Origin: Brasenia schreberi
Taxonomy: Eukaryota; Streptophyta; Magnoliopsida; Nymphaeales; Cabombaceae
Direction of reading: 5' to 3'
Assembly: GCA_036023115.1 (NCBI GenBank)
Contig: JAYKKT010000061.1
Span: 11,901,501 to 11,965,500, forward strand
Length of the DNA: 64,000 nucleotides
Under the pieces are notes generated by a model. That model did not search any database. It saw only the letters and a list, made by a program, of their open reading frames with translations, and was not told the origin of the DNA. Shown in pieces: positions 54,428 to 64,000 of this stretch (its first letter is position 1; every line of letters begins with the position of its first letter). The translations under genes and the position numbers were made by a program.

Positions 54428-56294
54428 GTACGTGATCCTTGATTATACAGTTTATGTTGCTTTTTTCAAGTGAGGTGTTTGTTGATAGTTTTTGGGTTAA
54501 ACGATGTCATTTGTTGCAACCCTTAAAAGAAGATGCTTAATAGCGACCCAATACTGGACCTTTGGTTTCTTTTTTATTGTCTAGTATTGCACTAATTGTA
54601 TACTTAGGTTCAGACTATCTAGGTGGTGTTTGAAATGTTCATGGTTCTATTTGACTGAGTAAAAGTGATTTTGTGAAGTACTTGTGGTTCTCCAGGTATC
54701 TGTGATTTTAAGTGTTCATTCGTATTGCTATTCTATGGCCATTCAGTTGAAAATGAGATGGGGCTTATTAGAGAATGGCTTTTGTTGCTTATCTATTCTT
54801 ATGTTTATCTTGCAACAACTGGCACTAAACTAGCTTTGACTTTCTTTTCTAACTTTCTTGCTTCTGGTTTTTCTTCAACAAATGACTCATCTTGACTTGC
54901 CGATTCATTTAAATCCCATCAGATGCCCTTATCGTGACTGTAGAAAGGGTTCATTATTTTTTCTTTTGTGTGACTATTTGTATCCATTGTCTAAAACCAA
55001 ATAAGTCACCTGCATCAACATAGTCGAGAAAGAGAAATTGTCTTCTACAACAAAATTTGTTTGTTGCTTAAGCTTCTCAAAGCACTTGACTTCTATCTGC
55101 CTATATTTTTTATAGTGAAAAATTGTATTCCTTTATAACCGTGATCTTGTTGCTATCAACTTTTTCTTGCCCTGATAAAAGGAACCAAGATGGTCATGTT
55201 CTTTTCCTTTGCCACAAACCTAATGTGATAACCACCAGTATCCCTGCCCCTTTCACGTGACTCTATATCAACTATTCATTCATGATTATTATTTATTCTT
55301 CTTTCCTTAAGAAGTGCCAAATGCACAGAACAGCTGCAATGGTGGCTTACCCAATCACCATTCATTTAATGAAAGTTACTCCAGCAATTAACTTTAGGTA
55401 CATGCAAATCCCGAAACTCCGCCCATGTAAGGAATCACCCTTGCATGGCCGGTCCCAAACTCGGATAAAGGAGGAGGGTTGTGTTAGGCTTTCGACAACC
55501 AACATAAAACTTTGTTGGATTTTATGAGCATTGCATTGGGGCGTCCCTCTTAGTGACGCGTTGCAGAGCCCGAATGCACTGAAAAGTAAGCAAGGGCAAC
55601 TACATTTTCGCTCGGATATAGTGAATCAATTGTAGAGAGGGTTCCCATATCATGGACGAGTGTGGGTAAAGAAGTTAGTTCCGCTACATTACCGCCCGAA
55701 TATAGTGAATAAATTAAAGAGAGGGTCTCTGTATTTTCAATATAGACAGATACGGGGGTAAGGAAGCTAGTCCTAGATAATAAGATTTGTATTGGTTCTT
55801 GGAATATCAGAACATTATCCGATAAGCTAATGGAGGTGGTCGATACTATGATTCGGAGAAAGATTCATATTCTATGTTTACAAGAGACAAAGTAGGTTAG
55901 AGAAAAATAAAAGGAGATTGAGGATACAAGTTTTAAATTGTGGTACTCAGGTAAAGAAAATGCTCGAAACGGAGTTGGTAGTAGACGTACAACGATATGG
56001 TGATCGAATCATGACGTTGAAATTAGTGTTAGGAGCAGAGGTTTTGAATATAGTTTGTGCTTACACGCCCTAAGTAGGACTAGAAGATAGTATAAAGATG
56101 TTTTGGAAAGAGTTAGATAAGGTGATTCAAAGAATTCCATAAAGGGAGATGATGTGTTTAGTAAGAGATTTAAATGGACATATCAGTAAAGAGGCATTAG
56201 GATATCAAGGTATTCATTAAAACTTTGGTTTTGGGGATATAAACGAGGAAGGTAGGGAGATTTTAAATTTTGGTATGGCATTTGATCTCTTTAT

Positions 56295-56837
56295 GTTACG
56301 CATATAATTAATGTTGGTTGATTAAAATGGAGAGGGGCATAAGGTATTCTTTGTGATAAGAAGATACTATTAAAGTTAAAAGGTAAATATTATAGAGCAG
56401 CAATTAGACATGCCATGTTTATGGTTCTAAGAGTTGGACAATTAATCATCAACATGTACAAAAGATGTCTGTGAGAAATGAAGATGTTGAGATAGATGAG
56501 TGGTCATACAAGAAAGGACCGAATACAAAATGAGGTTATTAGAAACAAATTAGGAGTGGCACCAATAGAGGATAAAATGAGAGAATATCGTTTAAGATGG
56601 TTTGAATATATAGAAAGAAAATGAAAAGAAGAACTTGTAAGAAGGGATGAAAGACTAGATTTTGAAAGTATTAAAAGAGGTAGAGGACGACCACAAATTG
56701 GAAAGAAACAATAAAGAATGATCTAGCTTATTGTGAGTTAACGGCTAACATGGCATATGATAGGGCTATGTGGAAACAAAGAATCCATGTAGCCGACCCC
56801 GTCTAGTATGGGAAAAGGCTTAGTTGTTGTTGTTGTA
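56295..56837 (+). mobile_element. Nested 5'-truncated RTE LINE (543 bp)
   Basis: TTTGATCTCTTTAT (56281-56294) and TTTGATTTCTTTAT (56838-56851) flank it, a 14-bp duplication with one mismatch. The content matches 60640-61194, from AATTAATG(C/T)TGGTTGATTA to (TTG)4. Removing it restores the endonuclease reading frame of the host element, which proves the insertion. Confidence 0.92.
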
Positions 56838-57879
56838 TTTGATTTCTTTATAATCGATACAATCTTCAAAAAATGAGATGAACATTTAATTACTTATAAG
56901 AGTGTCTTATCACAAACACAAATTGATTATTTTATTTATAGAAAAAAAGATAGAGCGTGTTATAAAGATTGCAATGTAATTTCAAGAGAAAGCTTAACCA
57001 CCCAACATCGACTTTTAGTTATGGATTTACAAGTAAAAAAATGAACAAAGAAGAATAGAGTGCATCGAGCTATTCAGACTAAATGGTGGAACCTCAAAAG
57101 CGAGAAATAAGGTATATTTAAACAGGTCCTTCAAGGAGATGCTAGCAATTATGTTGGTACACCTTGTGATATGTGGAATAATATGGCTATACATATTAGA
57201 AAAGTGGCGAAGGATGTGTTAGATGAATCTAAGAGAGGTGTATTGGCATAAAAAGAAGTTTGGTGGTGGAGTGAAGTAGTGCAAAATAAAATGAAGGCAA
57301 AGAGGGCATGTTACAAATTACATTATGCTAAGAAAACTAGTGAAACTTTAGAGGCTTATAAGAAAGCAAATAATGAAGTGAAAAAGGCCGTCAGTGAAGC
57401 AAAAGCTAAAATTTTGGAGGATTTATATAAAAAACTCAACTCAAAAGAGGGCGAAAGAGATATTTTTAGAATAGCTAGGGCTAAAGATAAGAAAACTAAA
57501 GATCTTAATTATGTTAGATGCATAAAAGACGAGGATGAGAAAATTCTAGTAGCAAATAATGATATAAGAAATAGATGGAAAAACTATTTTTATAAGCTTT
57601 TTAATGAAAATGAAGATGTTAGTATTAGCTTAGGAGAGTTAGCCAACTCATAAAAGAATATAAACCACAATTTCTATTGACATATTAAAAGGAATGAAGT
57701 CAAAAAGGCTCTTAAACATATGAAGAATGGTAAATCGGTAGGACCAGATAATATTCCTATAGAAGTTTGGAAAATCCTAGGAGAAACAGGAGTCACTTGG
57801 CTCACAAAACTATTTAATGAAATATGGAGAAACCAAAAGATGCTCAAGGAATGGAGAGCAAGTACACTTATTGTTAGAG

Positions 57880-58863
57880 ATTGTTTGGATAATCTTGTTT
57901 CTATGCCCTCTATCCTTTTAATGATCTCTTGGATTCCCTCTGTATTGGGAATTGGATTTTCAGCAACATGAGCAGAGTAGTTTCGATTTCTATAATAACC
58001 AGGTTTGCCATGTAATTCTCAATAGTTTTCTTTAGAATGCCCTGATTTTTCACAATGAGAACATACAAGTTTTTCCTTCTTATCAGAATAAAATCTGCCA
58101 CGTCCACATCCACGACTTTGTTGTCCACCTCTTCCACGATAATGTGAATTTTCTCCTTTGGAGTGCACGCTGGTCTGTAACAGGAATATTGTTCTTCTCA
58201 AGGTTTCTGCGATTTTCTTCCCTGATTAATAATGAGTATACTGTCCCCAGTTAAGGAAGTTCATCTCTACCCAATATATTGAGTTTTATTGACTCAAATT
58301 CTAAATTTACACCCACAATAAGTGAAATACTTTTTTCTTTTCAATCTCAGCATTTCTTTCAGTGTAACACAAAGAACACTTGATATTAGTATAATAGAGA
58401 AGTTCATCCCAAAGTCCTCTAAGATCTGCATAGTATTCACTGATAGAATGAGTTCCTTGTTTATACTTTCTAATCATTTCCAAAATCTCATACTCTTTTG
58501 TCATATTCTTTTTCTGGAATAAGCTTCAGAGATTGCACACCAAATTTCATGAGCAGATTCAAGAAACATAAAAGTTTTTGCAATTGATGGGATCATAGAC
58601 TGAAGTAGCAAAGATGAAATTAATGCATCTTCTCTTCTCCAAACATGATATTGTGCATCATGTGTATATGAGCTCGGTGTTTGACCCATTAGGTGAGCCC
58701 ATCTCCCCCTAGCTATCACAGTCAATTCCACATACCTGAACCATTCCAAGTAGTTTCTGCCATCTAATTTTAGTGTTGTAATCTGAAAATTCTCTATTTT
58801 TTCATTCGTGGCATGTTCAGGTATCACGAAAGGGTTTTCAACCCCTTTTCCTTTGCTTGCCAT
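57880..58863 (-). pseudogene. Copia gag fragment
   Basis: The minus-strand start ATG lies at 58861-58863 (MASKGKGVENPFVIPEHATN). A Copia N-terminal gag domain follows (LKLDGRNYLEWFRYVEL), then after a frame change YKQGTHSISEYYADLRGLWD, typical of the gag-polypeptide/UBN2 family. The zinc knuckle at 58065-58020 reads CSHCEKSGHSKENY: the last metal-binding Cys has become Tyr (TGT to TAT), followed by a stop. A residual open stretch continues to the element edge at 57872. Confidence 0.85.
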
Positions 58864-59589
58864 ATATTTGTAATTTCGAATAAAGTACCTCTAGCAATCA
58901 ATTTTTCATATACAAAGTCTAATCTTTAACCCAAAGAAAAATGAGATTTGAAGTAGAATGTCTTCAAATCTAATCAGATTTGAACGGCAAAGTGTAGATG
59001 CCAATAATGTCCCAGATGACTCAGTCTTCTTCTCTCATATGCAGCGTTCCAAGTGCTTCTCTTTGGCGATCTTGGGTTTTTCTGCTCCACAAAATGTTGT
59101 GAATCGTTTCTTGGAAATTTCTTCTTAGAGTAGCCGGTAAGGAATAAAGGAGAAAGACAGAAATAGGTACAGGAAGGGTCGCCGATTTTCCCTTCTCCCG
59201 TTCTAGTGGTGGTGGTGTCTCGATAAAGTTGGCAATGGAGTAGACCAAAATGACAGTAAAAATCTCAGGAACTTATGATGAAAAGGGCCTCTGCGAGTAT
59301 ATTTCTTTTGTGTCCCATCTTCATCATCCGCATAATAATAGAATTATGAATTTTGCCGATCAACACTGAATGCCACACTCTTTCGTGTTGTGGTACTTGG
59401 CTGTATTTATCCGCATAATATTTCTTTTGTATTTCCGCAGGAATTGATCCTGCCATACAGTTGTCACAACAAACAATTGTTGTTGACTCCCAAAAAAAAA
59501 AGGTTGTTTCTTCCAGAATTGATGATCCTCTCTCCTTAAATAAAACTGTTTCTTTTCAATAAAAAATAAGCAGATTTACTAGTCTTATA

Positions 59590-59602
59590 GGCTCTGATAC
59601 CA
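59590..59602 (-). other. Copia primer-binding site (initiator Met-tRNA)
   Basis: Minus strand TGGTATCAGAGCC exactly fits the plant Copia primer-binding site complementary to initiator methionine tRNA. It lies three bases from the LTR edge. Confidence 0.95.
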
Positions 59603-59605
59603 TAT

Positions 59606-59882
59606 TGTAAATAATATTATTAATCGGAGATAAAAGACTTATAGATATGGGCAGATTTGAGGCATTCCTCCAATCTGCCCTAAAATATAGAAGACGCCCA
59701 CTCTGATTGCCGTCCAACTCTTCTTTCTTAATCACTAGACTTAACCCTAATCTATCTATTTATAAGCTATCTAACTTGAATGACTAAATTACCCTTAATT
59801 GTTCTTAAATACTACTAAATGGACATAACCTACACTAAGACTTATAACGACATCTAATTGACTCGTAACAAACAATCTCTCA
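59606..59882 (-). repeat. Single LTR of the nested Copia element
   Basis: On the minus strand the LTR begins TGAGAGATTGTTTGTTACG and ends TATTATTTACA, 277 bp. The outer edge is fixed by the CTTAT target duplication and the inner edge by the PBS. TATAAATA on the minus strand (about 59757-59764) is a likely promoter TATA box. There is no second LTR. Confidence 0.9.
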
Positions 59883-61213
59883 CTTATACCCATATATAAG
59901 AACAAGAGAGATATTCAGAATTGCGCGAATTATCAGGGTATCAAGTTACTGAGCCATACTATGAAATTATGAGAAAGAATTATCGAACGTAGGTTAAGAC
60001 AAGTATCGAGTATAACAGAGAACCAATTTGGATTCAAGTCAAATAGATCTATTGTTGAAGCGATTCACCTTTTGAGACGTCTTATGAAACATTTTAGAGT
60101 AAAAAAGAAAGACCTTTACATGATAGTTATTGATCTAGAAAAAGCTTACGATAGGGTACCGAGGGAGGTTCTTTGAAGAACCTTTGAAAAAAGTGGTATC
60201 CCATTGACATACATAAACCTTATAAGGGGCATATACGATGGTACAAAAATATGTGTGAGGACTCATAAAAGAACGACAGACTTCTTTGAGGTTAATATTG
60301 GGTTATATCAAGGATCAACTTTAAGTTCATACTTATTTATAATGGTGATTGATGAGTTAACAAAACATATTCAAGATGAAGTACCTTGGTGTATGTTGAT
60401 GACATTGTATTAGTGGATGAGTCTAAGAAAAAAGTTAATAGAAAATTGGAACTATGAAGAGAAACATTAGAAAGTAAAGGCTTCTGATTTAGTAGAACAA
60501 AGACAAAATATATGGAATGTAAGTTTGATCATTTGGTTACTTAAAAGGACATAAAAATTAAAATTGGCACACATTGCATCCCCAAAAAAAAGTTTTAAAT
60601 ACCTAGGGTCAATTTTTTAGAGTGATGGGAGAATTGATGGAGATGTTATACATAAAATTAATGCTGGTTGATTAAAATAGAGGGGAACATCAAGTATTCT
60701 TTGTGATAAGAAGATGCTATTAAAGTTAAAAGGTAAATATTATAGAGCATCAATTAGACCTGCCATATTTTATGGTTATGAGTGTTGGGCTGTTAATCAT
60801 CAACAATAACAAAAGATGTCTGCGACAGAAATGAAGATGTTGAGATAGATGAGTGGTCATACAAGAAAATTCCGTATACATAATGAAGTTATTAGAAACA
60901 AATTAGGAGTGACACCAATAGAGGATAAAATGATTGAATATCGTTTAAGATGATTTGAATATATAGAAAGAAGATCAAAAGAAGAACCTGTAAGAAGGGA
61001 TGAAAGACTAGATTTTGAAAGTATTAAAAGAGGTAGAGGATGACCACAAAAATATTGGAAAGAAACAATAAATAATGATCTAGCTTATTGTGAGTTAACT
61101 GCTAATATGGCACATGAGAGGGCTCTGTGGAAACAAAGAATCCATGTAGCCGACCCCGTCTAGTATGAAAAAAGGATTAGTTGTTGTTGTTGTTGTACAT
61201 GCAAATCCCGAGA

Positions 61214-62036
61214 CTCCTGCGTGGCAATATTCACCTTACCAAAGTTAGCTGGAAATCTTCTCAAAAACTTTCTCTATAATTATGTATCCATTAATATTTT
61301 TGCCAAAATTTCTATTTTTGATTAAGATAGAAAGTCTAGAAAAAATCTTATATGGTTATACCAGCGTACCTCTTCAAGAGAAAGTGTTTGTTACATTGTA
61401 TTAACCTTCAAACCTCTTTGAAGCTTTTGTATCCAAGCCTATTTGGTCATCTTAACAAGTGCAGTCCATTGAAAAACTGCACCTGTCACAACTTCCTACG
61501 ATATAACACAATGCCCCTGCATCCTTTTTCAAGAGTATTTTAAATCGAAATTCTCAAATGCCTTTCTTATACAGTCAGAACAAATTTCTTTTTCTTTATT
61601 ACCCATTTATAAGTAATTCCCAAAGATCTTCTGATGTAAAGCAAATTTTCACCATTAAAAATCAGCAAGCCTTTGCTATATCGAGAATGTTCATCCTAGG
61701 TGACATTGTAAATAATAACATTTTCTATGTAGGATACTTCTATGCTCAACAACTGCTTGGAGGGATCGCTATTCAACCACAATGCAGTTTTGATAACACA
61801 TATATCAAATGTGGGGTTGTAATTGGTTTCCCGTGGCATAAACACAACTGCAGAAAAAAGCACTCCATCTGATAACCAAGACATTAGCCTTTTCTTTTAA
61901 AAAAAATGAATGATCCATTTTGGATGAATCTTTTTGACTTCTTCAGTAGGTGACATCAAGAAATAGCAGCACTCGAGAACTGGGAGCTTGAAAGGACTTC
62001 ACTTAGGGCAGTTTACCCCATGACTTTGTAAATGCT
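61214..62036. other. CNX5 intron 4, unassigned
   Basis: AT-rich DNA between the RTE element and the Copia LTR. I find no stretch resembling the next CNX5 exon or another gene. Confidence 0.5.
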
Positions 62037-62380
62037 TGTTGATAATCGAAGGTTGATGTGGCTCGAATCAATATTAACAAGTCGCCAAGAGTCAAATGAC
62101 ATTCACTCACGAATGTCTATCTTCAAGAATGATTAACAAGAGCGGAAGCATACACAAAACAAATCAAGAAGCAGTGCAAGATTGCATGAATCTTATTCAT
62201 GATAATGTGTCTTATTTATAGACATTACAAGGGGAAGAAGAAAGGAGCAAGAGAGACATAGTGGGCTAGTGCTGGCCGGCCAACACTAGCCGTTGGGGAC
62301 CCCCAGTGGCCAGGGCCAGCATGGCCTTGGCCCTTTGGCCACGCGGGCCCTAAGGGCCTGCGTCCTATTACATATTAACA
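62037..62380 (-). repeat. 3' LTR of the Copia element
   Basis: On the + strand it begins TGTTGATAATCG and ends CATATTAACA, so the LTR is TG...CA with the inverted ends TGTT(G/A)ATA, 344 bp. The polypurine tract abuts it on the inner side. TATAAATAA on the minus strand (about 62211-62220) is the probable promoter. The left flank ATGCT (62032-62036) should be the 5-bp target duplication, but its partner is outside the window. Confidence 0.88.
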
Positions 62381-62393
62381 CCCCCCCTCAAAC
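62381..62393 (-). other. Polypurine tract of the Copia element
   Basis: Minus strand TTTGAGGGGGGG, directly followed by the LTR TGTTAATA. This is the canonical plus-strand priming site used in Copia reverse transcription. Confidence 0.92.
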
Positions 62394-64000
62394 TTATGGG
62401 GTATACACTGAAAGTTTGTTCAGTAAAAATTGAAATCGAGAAGCTGAAAGAGATTTGGTGAAGAAGTCTGCGAGCTGCATCTCAGATGTGACATAGCAAA
62501 GGGAGAGCTTCTTATTTAGACACTCTTCACGAACAAAGTGGCAATCCATCTCGATGTGCTTTGTTCTCTCATAAAAAGTGTTGTTGGAGGCAATATACAT
62601 GGCGCTTTTGTTGTCACAATACATGATGGCCGGGTGTTTGACATGGATGCCCATGTCTGCTAGAAGGGTTGTGATCCAAGAAATCTCCATCGCAGTTGTA
62701 GCCATGGCTCGATACTCGGCTTCTGTGGATGAGAGGGACACCTGATGCTTTTTGCACTTTCAGGAAACAAGAGATTCACCTAAAAAAATACAAAAAACAG
62801 TTGTAGAGTGTCTATTGTTGATATCTCCACCCCAATCAGCATCTGTGTAGATAGATAAATCAAAAGATGAAGATGAAGTTAAGAGGACCCCTTTGTAGGC
62901 AGTGTTTCTAATATATCGAATAATTCGCAAGACAACACTCATATGAACAGAGGTAGGTGCCTGTTGAAATTGACTGGTTGTGTTTACAGCATGAGAAATG
63001 TTTGGTCTAGTAATGGTGAGATAGGTGAGTGCACCTATGAGCTGTCGATAAGGGGTGGGATCTAATTTCTCACCATCAGTGGTACGCAGTTTGGTGCCTA
63101 GGACTTCGGGTGTGTCAACAACCTTAGTATCTGTAATACCGGATCTTTCAACAATATCGGTAGCAAACTTGGTTTGAGACATAAAGTATCCACAACTATT
63201 TTTGGTTATCTCAATACCCAAAAAGTAATTTAGCAAGCCCAAGTCTTTCATATCAAATTCGTGATGCAGATTAAATTTAACTTCAGCAATTCCCACTTCA
63301 TTTCTTGTGATGATCATGTCATCTACATACAAAAGCAAGATAACAATACCAGATTTTGTTTTTCGTACAAACAATGCAGTATCAGTATAGCAAGTCACAA
63401 AATTATGCAAATGCATGAATTTTTCAAATCGATCAAATCAAGCTTTTGGAGCTTGTTTCAGACCGTACAAGGCTTTTCGTAATTTAAGAGCATGACCAGG
63501 AGGGAGAGTGATGCCAGGAGGAGGACTCATGAAGACTTCTTCATTCAAGTAACCATTCAAAAAAGTATTCTTGACATCAAGTTGGTATATATTCCATTGC
63601 TTGATTGCACTAATGGTGATGAGAATTCTAATTGTGGTCATTCTAGCTACTGGGGCAAAGGTTTCATCATAGTCAATTCCATATTCTTGGGCATAACCTT
63701 TAGCAACTAGTCTAGCCTTGTATCTCTCAATATGACCGTTGCTGTGAGTTTTGATTTTATATACCCATCGACATCCAATGACTTTCTTATCTTTAGGCAT
63801 GGGTGCAACTATCCATGTCTGAGCCTTGTCTAGGGCGTTGAGTTCATCTTTCATAGCATCTTCCCATTCTGGAATACATTTAGCTTGACGATAGAACCTA
63901 GGCTCCTTAACTTGACGAAGGGTGACAATCAAATTTCTTCGTTATTGTTCAAAAGATTCATATGACACAAATCGCTGAGGTGGTCTAGAAACCTTGGGTT
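62394..64000 (-). pseudogene. Copia reverse transcriptase-RNase H (stops at two Trp codons)
   Basis: RT blocks are clear: DELNALDKAQTW, CRWVYKIK, ARLVAKGY, DYDETFAPVAR, QLDVKNTFLNG, LRKALYGLKQAPKA, then YVDDMIIT with both catalytic Asp, MKDLG and LGIEI. RNase H follows with STEAEYRAMA, CDNKSA and KHIEMDCHFVRE. Frame is kept across 63437-63435 and 62762-62760, where TGA replaces what is TGG (Trp) in the family (QAP.AW; SW). A further TAA lies near 63940. All are consistent with G-to-A change on the coding strand. The frame ends at 62394. Confidence 0.92.

Larger units (their letters stand above)
57872..59882 (-). mobile_element. One-LTR, gag-truncated Copia-type element nested in the RTE LINE
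   Basis: CTTAT is duplicated perfectly at 57867-57871 and 59883-59887, and removing the insert plus one copy restores the LINE frame (TLIPIYKNK). On the minus strand it contains the 5' LTR (59606-59882), PBS (59590-59602), leader, gag, and then stops abruptly within gag after the zinc knuckle. There is no protease-integrase-RT and no 3' LTR. The + strand ends are TGTTAGAGATTGTTTG and CAAACAATCTCTCA, a 12-bp near-terminal inverted match. So the internal gag end imitates the inverted LTR terminus. Confidence 0.9.
55790..60460 (+). pseudogene. RTE endonuclease-reverse transcriptase polyprotein, interrupted
   Basis: In order: endonuclease (SWNIR-like WNIRTLSDKLMEV, HILCLQET, NIVCAYTP), broken at 56294 and resumed at 56852 (DEHLI/TQIDYF, TTQHRLLVMDL); linker 57050-57650 with a 124-codon open frame; RT palm (GPDNIPIEVWK) broken at 57871 and resumed at 59888 ([42 protein letters not shown]). 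The catalytic FADD box region near 60395 has lost about 4 bases, shifting the frame before DDIVLVDE. Stops occur throughout. The protein is not functional. Confidence 0.85.
55417..61194 (+). mobile_element. Full-length RTE-clade LINE with two nested insertions
   Basis: GTACATGCAAATCCCGAAAC, or the variant with one G, flanks both ends (55398-55416 and 61195-61213). This target duplication of about 19 bp has one mismatch. The 5' region starts CTCCGCCCATGTAAGGAATC, followed by an apurinic-type endonuclease, linker and RT, and the 3' end is (TTG)5. Nested inside are a 5'-truncated RTE (56295-56837) and a partial Copia (57872-59882). Without these the element is about 3.2 kb, the usual size for RTE. 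It lies sense-oriented in CNX5 intron 4. Confidence 0.92.
62037..64000 (-). mobile_element. Ty1/Copia LTR retrotransposon, 3' half, running off the window
   Basis: On the minus strand, reading left from 64000, are the end of the integrase-RT linker, reverse transcriptase, RNase H, polypurine tract and 3' LTR (62037-62380). The 5' half, with gag, protease and integrase, lies beyond the window. Several TGA/TAA stops mean the copy is inactive, but the divergence is modest. It sits antisense in CNX5 intron 4. Confidence 0.93.

Noticed and set aside
54428..64000. Next CNX5 exon within the window
   Set aside because: I looked for the conserved continuation of the ThiF domain and found only LINE, Copia and unassigned intronic sequence.

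Overview
This window is nuclear DNA from a flowering plant. It is AT-rich, has long spliced genes with GT-AG introns, and is dense in decayed retrotransposons. It holds two complete protein-coding genes and the first exons of a third, all on the + strand: a class I KNOX homeobox gene of the SHOOTMERISTEMLESS type (16806-22595, 4 exons, 374 aa), the catalytic beta subunit of pyrophosphate-dependent phosphofructokinase (37998-46418, 15 exons, 566 aa), and the start of CNX5/MOCS3 (from 49003, exons 1-4), whose remaining exons lie beyond position 64000. The protein sequences look neither clearly grass-like nor clearly core-eudicot. An early-diverging angiosperm is possible, but that is a low-confidence inference.

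Layout. 1-3332: the 5' part of a decayed Ty3/Gypsy element on the minus strand (RT, protease, zinc knuckle, gag, PBS, LTR), with a small tandem amplification inside gag. 3600-5000: a 4 x 102 bp tandem array next to an unrecognised 72-codon open frame. 5000-16000: mostly AT-rich intergenic DNA with SINE, RTE and hAT-like debris. 16000-22600: the KNOX gene, with a C26-(AC)7-(TC)9 tract 22 bases inside intron 1 and a SINE in intron 2. 22600-37900: intergenic DNA with an L1 fragment, hAT-like short elements, a retroposed U2 snRNA fragment, several tRNA-derived SINEs and microsatellites. 38000-46400: the PFP-beta gene. 49000-64000: CNX5, whose introns 3 and 4 are swollen by RTE-clade LINEs, an RTE-derived mini-element and two Copia elements.

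The three genes are functionally unrelated (meristem identity; cytosolic glycolysis/gluconeogenesis; molybdenum cofactor synthesis and tRNA thiolation), and nothing suggests they act together. I see no novel multi-gene system. The most unusual structures are (a) a one-LTR, gag-truncated Copia insertion at 57872-59882 with a perfect 5-bp target duplication whose internal end mimics the inverted LTR terminus, (b) a 184-bp RTE-derived mini-element at 50661-50844 with an 18-bp perfect target duplication, (c) a full-length RTE LINE at about 55417-61194 carrying two later insertions, and (d) a U2 snRNA retropseudogene inside a hAT-like element. Exon coordinates come from reading frame, splice-site and family-similarity reasoning done by eye.
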